Source of the DNA: Brachionus plicatilis
Lineage: Eukaryota; Rotifera; Eurotatoria; Ploima; Brachionidae
NCBI GenBank assembly: GCA_010279815.1
Contig: QEOQ01000626.1
Location: 437,188 to 501,187, forward strand
Length of the DNA: 64,000 bases
Direction of reading: 5' to 3'
Shown piece after piece: positions 27,933-46,682 of the stretch (positions are counted from its first letter, which is position 1; the number at the start of each line of letters is the position of its first letter). The notes under the pieces were generated by a model. That model was not told the DNA's origin, did not search any database, and was given only the letters and a program-made list of their open reading frames with translations. Position numbers and translations under genes: made by a program.

Positions 27933-28429
27933 TTTTATTTTATTTAAATTTTACTTAACTTCAATTTTCAATAACACAAATTTAATTTATATAGATTTTG
28001 TTTCAAAATTTGAATTATTTAACACTATAAAGGCCACGGTTTTTTAAGCTCTTTTTTTTTAAATGAATACAAACTTTTGGAAAAAAATTAAAACTTTAAA
28101 AAATTTTTTGTTCTTCAATCTGAAATTGCATAAAATTTATAATTTTAATGTTTTTGCTTAAAAATTATAATTATTTAATGACAACAAAAAAAATATACAT
28201 AAAAGCCCACTAACATTTTTGGTTGATTTGACACATCTAAAATAAAAATGACTTAAAATTTTTTTTTTTTAAATATATAAAATAATATATTTACCATAAA
28301 ATAAAACTTTATTGGTAAAAAAAAAAACTTAAATTTGACTTAGTTATAACAGAATTTGAAAGTTGGTTTTTTAAAACCACTCTGGGCTTTTCTGATATAA
28401 AAAAAAAACTTGGCCTTTAAAAATTTCCG
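27933..28429. other. Gene-free interval after the ADSL exon
   Basis: I searched specifically for continuing ADSL exons, by looking for motifs such as THFQPAQ and SSAMPYKRNP, and saw none. The sequence is AT-rich. Confidence 0.5.
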
Positions 28430-28663
28430 AATTTTTGTAGATTAAAAACCCAATAAAATAATACGAAAATTCAATGACAATTCATTGAGTGATGCAGGGC
28501 CAATATTATATAAGAATGCGGCGAATTTGTTAATAAACCTAAAAAAGGTCGCCCAAAATTAGCTGGAAATTGGTTTTCCTTAAAATGGACTCAAGCAGAC
28601 AGTAGACGTCCTGCTATAATAGCCTACGACCAGTTTATTAGCAATTTAAAAAAAATAAAGTAA
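28430..28663 (+). mobile_element. Element fragment related to the 33-kb MULE-like MITE
   Basis: GACAATTCATTGA, then GATGCAGGGCCAATATTATA, then GCGAATTTG matches 33418-33462 inside the MITE at 33096-33771. Here the sequence continues into a 49-codon frame (28514-28663) with KPKKGRPKLAGNWFSLKW and RRPAIIAYDQFISNLKK, which the 33-kb copy has lost by internal deletion. It is probably the end of the parental element's protein. Confidence 0.45.
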
Positions 28664-28920
28664 TAATAATAATAAATAAAGATAAAGATAATAATAATTA
28701 AAGCTACAGCAGACTAACTGCGGAGCAATGCTATATCTTTAAGATATAAGTATAAATTTTAATTGTTTTCAAGCATCAACTTTGAACTGGGACTAATAAA
28801 TGAAGACCTTTTTCAAATGAAGGAACTCTTAAATATTAAAAGTGTGTTACAAATTTTTTTAAGTAAATTTCCTTTGCAATCGTGTAATATAAGAAAATTA
28901 CCTTCTACTGTATTTATAAC

Positions 28921-29056
28921 CAGACTTGTTTTTAAGTCACAAGCCTTAAGTCAAGTCAAGTCAATGACTTAAAATTTTTTTTTTTTAAGTCAAGTCTTAA
29001 CTTTGACTAAAATTTTTGTGACTTAGACTTAAAACTGTGACTTATAAACAAGTCTG
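28921..29056. mobile_element. Small MITE of the AAGTC-rich family
   Basis: The ends are inverted: CAGACTTGTTTTTAAGTCAC on the left and GTGACTTATAAACAAGTCTG on the right, with AAGTC repeats inside. Related sequence occurs near 43250-43310, 52310-52340, 52680-52705, 55045-55095 and 55790-55810, so this is a dispersed family. Confidence 0.55.
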
Positions 29057-29400
29057 ATTATAACTACTTGATAAATAAATTGTTTAACGAATAAATGAAG
29101 AAGAATTCTACTTTAAATAAATTAACAGGAAATATTTTAAAATTCTTCATTTATTTTTAGTTTCATCTTGATTAAAATACGTCTTAAAAAAAAAAACTTT
29201 TATGGTAGCTAAATGCGCTGAAAGATGTAGTTTTTATTAAATTAGATATTTTTTTATTAAAATAGAAGTATTTTTATTAAAATTAGCGGCAGGAAAATTA
29301 TGGACCCTTAAATAATTGTCTTTTATATCTGTACTTTAAGTAAATATCTCATTGCTCTCTTAATTAATCGAAGAAAAAGAAGAGCTAACATTTGAAAAAA

Positions 29401-30006
29401 ATGGATATTCCAAATCTTGAATTGAATCAATCTCAATCATCTAGTTTAGCTCATGCCCGAAATCCAAAAGATGGTAAATTTTAAACTTTATTTTAAATTT
29501 CCTTTTGTATAAAATTTATTTTGAAATTTAAGTCGAAATGTTAGAAATCGATTCTACATACAAATTGGTTTGTAATGGTTATAAGGTTCATCTAGATGGT
29601 TCATGCGATAGAGGAAAAAAACTCCGTCCTTTTGGAATTGCTGTGATAATGTGCGAAAAAAAAATTTTTATTTGACAAATATCGTTTTAAATTGACAAAA
29701 GTAAAAAATAAATGACAGAGAATTTTTTTAAATTGACTCTTGATAACTGACGAATTATCTAGTTTTAATTCACAAATATTTCATTTTTAATTGACATATA
29801 TATATATATATTAATTGACTAAATATCATTTTATCAAAAAAGAATTATGCCTTACATCAGTATTTTTGTTTTTTTTTGTGCATGAAAATAGCGAAGGTAA
29901 TAATAATATGACATTATCAAATGGTTTTGGTGATCTAAAATTAAAAATACAAGAAAGGTATAGAAAGCACATCCTTATTTTGACCAAAATTAAAGTTATT
30001 CAATAA
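29401..30006 (+). CDS. Small three-exon gene, function unknown
   Basis: Exons 29401-29473, 29533-29650 and 29892-30006 join in phase to 101 aa. Donors are GATG|GTAAAT and ATAAT|GTGCGA; acceptors are AAATTTAAG and GAAAATAG. The protein starts MDIPNLELNQSQSSSLAHAR, has a Cys/Gly/Lys-rich middle (CNGYKVHLDGSCDRGKKLRP) and ends RYRKHILILTKIKVIQ. Intron 2 (241 bp) is filled with TTGACA-rich AT sequence that may be inserted repeat DNA. No family was recognised. The phase agreement across three exons is the main support, and the second donor is weak, so a decayed gene is also possible. Confidence 0.35.
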
Positions 30007-30241
30007 ATTTTCACATTCAATAAAATTGAATAAAAAAATTAGTTTTTTTAAAATTTTTTTAAAATTTTTTCTTTATAAAAAAAGTGCAATTTATCAAGCT
30101 TTAATTGGGAAAAAAATTCAACAATCAATATAAACAAAACAAAATAAAATTAAATAAACTTTAAAAAAAAATTTTTCTAATTACATATTTATAAGCTAAA
30201 AAATAAACTAAGATTAACAGAAGAATTTTGACAATTTGACA

Positions 30242-31350
30242 TCAGGACCTGCGCATTATTTTTGCCAATAAATAGTGAAAACCAGTTTTAAAATCATTAT
30301 TGAACAAGTAAAAAAACACAAAATTAGATGAGTGAAACGAGAAGAGGACGAAATTTCCGAATAAAAGATAAATCATGTACGCGTCATTGCTTATAAAAAT
30401 AAACAAAATTGGTGCCAGTGAATTCGGCAAGTTTCCAATTAAATAGAATGAACCAAATATTAGTGTCATTACGGTAAATTTATATTCAGATACCGAGTTT
30501 GAGCTGTTACTGTTGTTTTGAGTTGAATTATTTGACAACGAACCTAAATTGAATGAAAAAAAGAAATTAAATTAAATTTTTTTAATAAAATACTTTTTTC
30601 AATGGAAACACCGAATTTGATTATTCTAGCTTTGATGTAGTGTCTCAGCTTAATGGCAATAATCAAATTAAGCAAAAACAGAATTATCATCAGTATGAAC
30701 CCCCTTGCCAAATTGATAACAAAAAGAACAACTTTGACCCATTCAATTAGACTAAAATCCAGCGGTTCCACAGAATAAACATCCATCCCATGCTGCCATC
30801 GCTTGCTGGTGCCATTTGCCCCCGGTCTAATTATTCCTATCTTTTTAACATACCGAGTCATGGCATAGTTGGGTATATTTGCCAATGTGGTGACCAAAAT
30901 CACTAGTAATATTTTCATTCTAAATGTAGTTGCCTCAGCCCTAAGTGATCGACTTGAAAATGATCTTATCCGATTGTAGCAGATTAGGAGATTTACAAGC
31001 AAGACAAACATTAGCAGCACATTGCCTAAGTACAGGTAAAAGTACAGTTCATAAAGTTTGGAGATGTAGGTGTATCCGTAGGGGCAGAATCGTCCGCAAC
31101 GAAATACCACTAGAAATATTGACATGAGGAGGAACAAAAAGTCAGACACTGAAATAGATAGCATGAATTTGTACAGTTCGGTTTTAAACCGAAGCCGAAC
31201 AAGAATAATTATTGACAAAAAATTCAAGATTATTCCCAGGAGGCAAACTGATGGCAGGACATATATGTTGACCAAGTCGATGGTTTCCTCGGACAGCTCG
31301 TCTAAAGAGCCATAAATTTTTAGCTCCGATGGAGTGCTGGAAATATTCAT
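30242..31350 (-). CDS. Rhodopsin-like G-protein-coupled receptor (peptide-receptor type)
   Basis: Two exons (31350-30594 and 30543-30242; intron 50 bp, GAAAAAA|GTATTT...AATTTAG|GTTCG) give 352 aa with seven hydrophobic segments. The N-terminus has an N-glycosylation site (NIS). TM1 contains LGIILNFLSIIILVRL, with the class A Asn. TM2 has LSISVSDFLFLL, with the conserved Asp. Cysteines lie before TM3 (FRCGRFC). Intracellular loop 3 is NSS-rich at the exon junction. Class A marks are altered: the DRY position reads CYNR and the NPxxY position HSSNFVFFYLF. Divergent invertebrate neuropeptide (FMRFamide-like) receptors fit best. The ligand cannot be assigned. Confidence 0.8.
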
Positions 31351-33085
31351 CTATTCTCTTGAAGTAAACAAAAAGAAAAAAAAAATTTAATATTATGACG
31401 TAATCTTGAGGAAAAAAATAATGATTGACATTTTTCAAAAAGTATTTTGGACAAAATGATGCAAATTTATTTAAATTTTGTTTCATTTAATCATAAATTA
31501 TTAGAAGAATTTAAGAGAAAAAAATAAAATAAAAAGTCTGCTGGAGGATTTTTGAATGTGTCTAATTTAAATTAATTGAAAAAAACAAATTCTTTGGGGA
31601 AAAGTTTTTAATTTTAGACAAATTTGAGTCGATTTTAACTTTATTTTTGATATAGAGTTCGACAAATATTTAGAAACAAATTTAAAACTAACTTTTCTTG
31701 TATCAAATGTTGCTGAAGAGTGAAGCTACACAAATATTTAATAAAAAAGGCTTTATTGTTATCTTAGGATTAGAAATGACTCAATTCTATTTTCAATTAT
31801 ATCGCCAGGTTTTTGACGACAATGCATTCGATCGATAATCGTCGAGTTTACTTTAGAAAAATTAAATATTCCAAACTAATAGTTTTTTTTTTTTTTTTTT
31901 TTAAATTCAATAAAATCTTAATGAGGTGTTTTCTATTTACTGTTACTTTTCTCTATTGAATTCCTGAAATCTGATATTAATTTCTTTAAATTTTAGTTGC
32001 CAGGTCTACATATTATTATGATTGACGCATTAATTGCCAAAATTGGCAATTTTATTAGTCAAGCATTATTTAGAGCTAATTTAAATAACTTTTGAGAAAT
32101 GTTTCAATTTAAATCTACGGTATTGACTAATTTTTTTTAATTTTAAATTGATACAAAATTTTTAGTTATTTAACAAAAAAAAATTCAATCAAGAATTTGT
32201 TAGCATTTAAAGGTGTGAATTTTTTCAAAGACTGAAGAAAAATTTTAAAGAAAGAATTTAAAAAATTTTTGAGAAGAAGATAATTAATGCATAAAAAATT
32301 GAAATTTATTTTTAATCAAAAATCAAACATTTTTATTTATTCTAATAAAAAAATTTAAAATAATTTATAATCGAAGTTAATTAAATAGCCAAATGATCAA
32401 TATTCACGAAACTTTGATCATTTAAATTATGCTGGTTAGTTGAACAAGACTGATTGATTAAGTTTAATTTAATAATCAATATATAACTAAAAAACCTTGA
32501 TAAGATGCAAATTGATTTTTTTTAAATTTTTCTCTCATTAAAGAACAAAAAAGTTTTTTGTAAAACATTTTTCCCATTCGTTTTCATTTAACTTCCTCAA
32601 CCTCGATCACCAAATTGATGTTCGATCAATATGTGATCATATTTTGATCATAAGAATTTGATTACTGATCCCTAATATAATAATAATGATAAGTTTATAA
32701 GTTTAAATTTAAATTTAAGCTAAAACCGTCTCTCGCTTTCTCAGCTAAAAATTAAGATCTTCAGGCAATCAGTCAGATCTTTTGGAACAAATTTTTAAAT
32801 CAATCTTTGATAACTCTTTTTCTTTTTTAAAATGTCAATCAGAATAATTTTGGCTACCATGTTGACTGTGTCAAAGACAGTTGATTAATTTCTTCTCGAC
32901 TTGGATAAGACACAGAGAAAGACAGTTTCGTCTTTTTTCCTTCAAATGTGACAGCTTCACAGTACTTTATTTTACTTTTTGATCATTTAAATTAATTTAA
33001 TTTAAAATGAAAAAAAAAATGTTCAATTAACTAGAAACTTTGATTAAAATTTTTTCCTTTATTTTTTTTTTAACTTTTTGGTCAC
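31351..33085. other. Gene-free AT-rich interval
   Basis: No exon is visible. A T-run of 19-20 bp lies near 31884-31903. GATCA-rich sequence near 32605-32655 resembles the cluster at 9340-9535. Confidence 0.5.
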
Positions 33086-33095
33086 ATATTAATTG

Positions 33096-33771
33096 GGTCT
33101 ACCTAGTCCCCACAAACAAAAAACTGCCACCCACAAATAAAAAACTTTCAGCACAAAAATAACTTGACTTCGACAAAATCTGCTCTACACAAATAAAAAA
33201 ACTTTTAAGCAAAATTCTATACAAATTTTTTCAAAAATTTTCAAAAATGTTAAACATAAAAAAAAAATCTTCTAAGCAAATTTTTTTAATATCTATTAAG
33301 AACTTCTACTAAATATTTTAGATAATAAAATGCTTATGATTTTACGTAATATAAAAAATTTCCGAATTTTCGGAACTTAAAAATTCAAAAAAAATAAAGC
33401 GAAAAAGAAAAAACAAAGACAATTCATTGAATGATGCAGGGCCAATATTATATGAGAATCCTACGAATTTGGTTTTTCTTTAAATAGATTTTAATTTAAT
33501 TATTTTTTTAATTAAATATTTAAATTTTTTGTATTTAATTTTATAAACACTATTTGAAAAAATTATATGACAAATTTATTAAATTTTTTTTCACCACAAA
33601 AAAATTTTTTTATCCAGTTATTTGGTTAAATATGTAAAAATAATTTTTTTTGAATTCGGCACAAAAAAATTGTGTTATGTAGTGATTTGTGTTAAAAAGT
33701 TCTTGGTTTGTGGTGAAAAGTTTTTAGTTTGTGGGCAACAGTTTTTTAATTGTGGGGAACCATTTATCTCC
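33096..33771. mobile_element. MULE-like MITE with repeated subterminal CCCACAAA motifs
   Basis: ATATTAATTG flanks both ends (33086-33095 and 33772-33781), a 10-bp duplication that fits Mutator-like elements (9-10 bp). Inverted ends share TCCCCACAA...AAAAAACTG. Inside both ends a ~20-bp motif (CCACAAA-TAAAAAACTTT) repeats three to four times in opposite orientation. The core shares a segment with 28430-28540. There is no ORF worth calling. The 85-aa plus frame at 33622 is just the right arm read through. Confidence 0.7.
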
Positions 33772-33781
33772 ATATTAATTG

Positions 33782-34502
33782 ATCGTCAATTCGGTGATCA
33801 ATCCTGTTCAGCAAAAAAGCATCATCATAAAATGATCACATTTTGGGCAAGACCCAAAATATACATAATTATTAAATAATGAAAAATTATTAAAAACTTT
33901 TAAATAAATACAAATAATCTTTTGTATAAATTTAAAAAGTTTAACTAAATAATTTTAAAGAATAATTTTTTTTGAAAGAAAATTCCAATTCAATCACAAA
34001 AATATATTAGTGATGAGTTAGCCTAAAAAAGGGCTTAATTTTAACCACAAGTCTGAGAAAAAAACCTATAAAAAAATAAGTGAATAGCTGAGTTTTTAAA
34101 CTGGAGTCATGTTTAGTTTATCAACACCATTGAACAAATTACAAAAATCAATTCATTTTATATAAAATTAAAAAAACAAATTTAATCAGGAAAAAAAATT
34201 AACATCAAACAAAAAGAAAAAAAATGTTTTAATAATTGGTACAAATTGCAAATTTTTGAACAATAAAATTAAAATCAATCGATTCAGTCAACTTCTCTTA
34301 AAAAAATCTTTTTCCGAAATTGATTAAAATGAAATTTTTCCTCATTTTCAGTGTCAAGATTTTTTGATATTAATCAAACTTAATTTAAAAAAAACAACCA
34401 AAATTTATTGAGCTTAAACAGTTTTAATTTATTTAAGTGACAAAAAAATAAAACAAAAAACTTTTTATTAAAAATAATTTAAATATCATCAATCTGCACA
34501 CA
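33782..34502. other. Intergenic AT-rich spacer
   Basis: This spacer lies between the MITE and the stop of the CUB/LDLa gene. No exon was seen. Confidence 0.5.
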
Positions 34503-42323
<7,821 letters not shown>

Positions 42324-42999
42324 TTAATTTTTTAAAGATTAATTGTTTAAATAAAATTCTCCACAAAATTGAGTTCTTTTTAAAATTAAACATTTTTTCC
42401 TTTTAAATTCGTAATTGTAAAAAAATTAATTTAAAAAAATTATAAATTTAAATAAAAATTAAATCTTAAATATTTTTAATTGATAAATTTTATTGAAAAA
42501 ATTTTTTTTATAATTATTTGATTAATTAATTTTTAAATTAAAAAAAAATTTCTACATTTCAATCCAGTCAAAAAGATTCTATAGAATTTTAATTTTGAAA
42601 ATAAACTGTTTTCAAACATAAAGAATATTTTCTGGTGCAAATAGAAAAAGATAAAATTTTTTTTCTGTTTTTTATTTTAGTGGCATAATAGGCTCTAAAT
42701 TTTCGGAAAGAAATAAATCATTTATAACTTATAATTTCATGCAAACCGCCCCGGGGTTTTAAAGAATCAAAATTCGAAATTAGAATCAATTCATGAGTTT
42801 TAATTCAATAGGAAAAATTAGACCGAAAATCGATTTGCTGAATTTGTTATTCAAAGTGTTGATTTCAAAATTGTGAACACTAGCGAAAATGATACCAAAT
42901 CGATTTGAGCCTTTGAGACAAATAGATTTCTAGAAAATTTAATCGAATATATTAAGTATGGGCTCTAATTACGACTTTTCTTAAAATTAATATTAAACA

Positions 43000-43105
43000 A
43001 TTAAATATTGATTGTATTTGTCTACGCTTCTACAATTTAAGTTCTGAAGGAGCAAATTCTTGATTTCAGCAAAAAAAATCCACAAAATTATAGGCCTCTC
43101 AAGAT
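43000..43105 (+). repeat. Dispersed repeat D, copy 1
   Basis: ATATTGATTG, then ATTTGTCTACGCT, AATTTAAGTTCT, and TAGGCCTCTCAA match 45485-45590. The phrase AAGTTCTGAAGGA also occurs in the MITE at 36770-37072. Confidence 0.5.
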
Positions 43106-45484
43106 TTTTAACTTTGATAACATTGTCCTCTTAAGTTAAAATAAAAAGAAATTAACAAATCTTAATGAATAAATGTGACAATAAGAGTATTGTAATTACA
43201 ATCAATAAGCGTATATTACGAAATTTTCTTTTCTAAATTTTAGCAGACTTGTTTTTTAAGCCACAAGTTTAAATCAAGTCTCTAAGATTAAGTCAAGACA
43301 TAAATTTAAAAAAAAAATTTAAATCAAAAAGTTTTTCGACTGGAATCAAAAAATTTTGTGAAGTTAAGATCATTTTTTGCTTATTTTTTAGATAATAAAA
43401 ATCTTATTTTCACTATTTTTTTAAAGAATTTTAGGAAATTAAAAAAATAAAGCAAGATTGATTTTAAATAAAAATATAGGAAGAAATTAATTATTAAATT
43501 AAAATAAAAGGAATAAAAAATGTCAAAAAAATTGTTAAAAAAATGAATATTTTACATTATTACATCACTATAAATTAAATAATAAATATTATTACCAAAT
43601 CTACCTCATAACCAATTTAAATCATCCAATAAACACAAATATAGAAAATTAGAAAAAAAAAAGGTTTTAAAGTTATTTATTTATTTATTTTTATAAGAGA
43701 AGTTAAATTATTAAATTATACTCTGAAGGCATTCTATAATCATTTTTGTTTCAAAGCTAATAATTCCGCTTCTTAAAACAGATATCATACATAATTTAAA
43801 ATTGTTAGTAGATTTTTCTAATATTTTATCATTTCAAAAATTAAAAAATTAAATTAATTTATATTTCAATGTTATAAACGGCGAACATAATAAAAAGAAC
43901 GATGTATTTAAGTAAGATGTTTTCTGGATTTTCTATTTAGGAAATAAATATCAAAAAGCAACGAGCAATCATCAACGAAAACTATAAAAAAATTTAATAA
44001 TGAATCGCTAAAATGAGCTTTTTACCGTTTACCATATCAAGTAGCTTGAATTAACGTACAACCTCAATATTATTTTCTTCAGGTTAAAATTTTTAATATA
44101 AATTTATAAATCTATAAAATTTATTGATCTTTAAAGAAGGGATTTGCCTATTCTGATTCTAATCTTAAAAGAGATCTATTTTATAATTAATTAAAATATA
44201 AACAAGCAAAAATTTACTAAATTTGCTCAAGTTTAAAAATATATTTCAAAAAAAAATCAAATTTTTTTCTTTAAAAAATTGAATGTTTCACACAACATAA
44301 ACAATTTAATAAGAATTTTTTATTAAACTATTTATTATTACTCGCCAATTATGGTGATGTTATAAATATTTCATGCTTAAATAAAAATATTGAAGCAAAA
44401 AAAATTACGTTATTTTTGATATTATTTTAAATTTATAAAATAAATTAGTTTTCAAGTCTTAACGCCTTAAAATTTTTTGTCAAAATTTTTAAATAGTTAA
44501 ATTTCCAAGAGGATGTCATAATAAAATATATTTACGAAACTTTTTTGAGTTATTTCCTTTTAGGAATGACTTTGGGCAAACCAGTCTAATTCAGGCAAAG
44601 AAAGTTTTCGTAAGTCATTTCGTCAAAGGCTTCTAAGCATTAATTTATACATTAAATTTTTTAATTACTTACGAGGAAAAAATAATAAAATAAACAAATC
44701 ATCTATTTATAGAATTTAATAGAAATTTTATTTTAAAATTAGACGAACTCGACAAACTTGAATTTCCATCATTCAATTTAAATGAGTTTGAAATGCTTTT
44801 TTTATCTTTTAATTTAACTAAACAATTTATGTGAATTTTTTTAATTTAAAATTTGAAAATCAAAATAATGAAAGAGAGCCGTTCTAGCAGCTAAACACAT
44901 GGTTATTTTTATCAAATAAATACATTTTTTGAGAAACAAATTTTGAAAAACTTAATTTTATAAGAAAAAATTCATTTTTCGTCACAAAATTAGCTTAACA
45001 TAACAAAAATTTAACTAAATTTGATGGAAAACTGCTAATATTTTTAAATTACAAGTTAAGTTACCTCACATTGACAAATTTAAATAAAAAAAAAAATTAA
45101 TTAATAACAAAATACAAAGTTTTTATTCGACTAAGATATTTTTACAATAAAATAATATCATTAGACAATCATATAAGAAAAGAACAGGAAATAATAGATT
45201 AATTTTATAAATGGTAAATTTTAAATAAAAAAAAACATAAAAAAAAGAAATTTGGATTTTTCGAGATAAACATCTATCAAAAAATCGTAACCGATACTAA
45301 AAATACAATTGATTTTGTATTGAAAAATGTAAAAAATACTTGAATAGAATCTATTTAATTTTTAATTAAAAATCAACTTTCCAGAAAAAAATCAAAATTT
45401 TGCTATTTTGTCTAAAGTAAATTTATTAAATTAGAAAAAAAAATTAACAAAGCGAAAAATTGATTTTTTGATTTGTATTAATAA

Positions 45485-45590
45485 TAATATTTAAATATTG
45501 ATTGCATTTGTCTACGCTACTTAATTTAAATTCTACAAATGTTTGATCTACAAAATTGCGGGATATCGTAGGCCTCTCAAAACTTAATGA
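45485..45590 (+). repeat. Dispersed repeat D, copy 2
   Basis: This is the second copy of the unit at 43000-43105, ending TAGGCCTCTCAAAACTTAAT. Confidence 0.5.
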
Positions 45591-46024
45591 CTTGAGTTGT
45601 TCTAAATTGTAATTAAACATTTTCGGATCATAGCCCTTGTTTGCTTAAAATTTTGGCTAATTACACAAAAAAACAACTTAGAACCAAAAAAAACATATTT
45701 TTTGATAATATTCAGATTAATTTTTTAATCCGAGAGCTTTGTGCTTGGTTTTGCGCTGTTTTTGCTCCAAGTTTATGTCAAATAAGAAGAGTATAGATCC
45801 TTGAAATACTTAATGAAAAAACCAAATAATGTCACGCAAGACTCCAATACTCTTACGGTTGTCCAAGATTAAGCAATGAGCTTAATTATCTAAATTCCTT
45901 TTGGATAACAAAAAAAACTTTCTAATTGAATAAACAAAATTTTTAAACTCAATTTAGTCAATGTGTGTCTAAACGAATAACAAAAAACAAAGCCAAGAAT
46001 TCTCTTAGACCTCTTTCTTAAATA

Positions 46025-46032
46025 TATATAAA
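46025..46032 (+). promoter_or_regulatory. TATA box of the glycoprotein gene at 46090
   Basis: TATATAAA in AATATATATAAATCTTTG lies 58 bp before the ATG, the same spacing as in the myristoyl-cluster genes. Confidence 0.55.
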
Positions 46033-46089
46033 TCTTTGAATCATTTAAAAATAAAACTAGACTAGTGAAAATTTATTTTTTTAGTTAAG

Positions 46090-46682
46090 ATGAAAAAAGT
46101 TCTCATTGTACATTTGATTTTGAGCTTGGCTCTGGGTCTGAGGTGCTCGACCATAGCGGTGTTGGACCTGTCCGCAGTGACACCCTACACTATCATCAAT
46201 CAAACGAACATGACGGCCTATGACAACGAAACAGTGTCTGACACTGACTCGCAAGACCTGGAGCCTGTGATACCTAGCTACTTTAATGATGCCCAAATGG
46301 AACAAAATGTGAGCGAAATTTTGCCCGAGTTGGCCAATTCGACCAACCAAACTTCCGCGGTAATTTCAAATTACGTCGAAGTATTTGTTTTTAATGAAGG
46401 CCTGGCTGGGAACACAACTAGAAAGTTTGTGCCAGAAACAACCCGCAGCCAGATTTTCCTAGTCACTCCAGATGGAAATAGTACCAATGACAGCTTTGCA
46501 GCATTCAACATCTCAATATACGAGAACACATTCAACTTTTCGGCATCATCCACAAGTAATCTTATCTTAAAAGCTCATTTTGAAATTAATAAGTTGTGTT
46601 ATTAGTTCAGTGCCAATGGTTGCAGATATCTGCGATACTAATGGTATCGATTGTTTATGTTATGGAATCAATTTTAGCTTAA
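46090..46682 (+). CDS. Secreted N-glycoprotein with C-terminal GPI/TM signal
   Basis: The unspliced frame ends at 46605 (171 aa). A 50-bp intron, CCACAA|GTAATC...GTTATTAG|TTCAG (46556-46605), joins exons 46090-46555 and 46606-46682 in phase to 180 aa. The product has a signal peptide (KKVLIVHLILSLALG). Its acidic Ser/Thr/Asn body carries 11 N-x-S/T sites. The C-terminus, which only the spliced form carries, is hydrophobic (WLQISAILMVSIVYVMESIL) and ends with the protein. A terminal hydrophobic stretch after small residues (SASS) is the hallmark of a GPI-attachment signal; a tail-end TM helix is the alternative. No family was recognised. Retaining the intron would give a soluble form. The gene is isolated, with several kb free on both sides. 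Confidence 0.65.
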
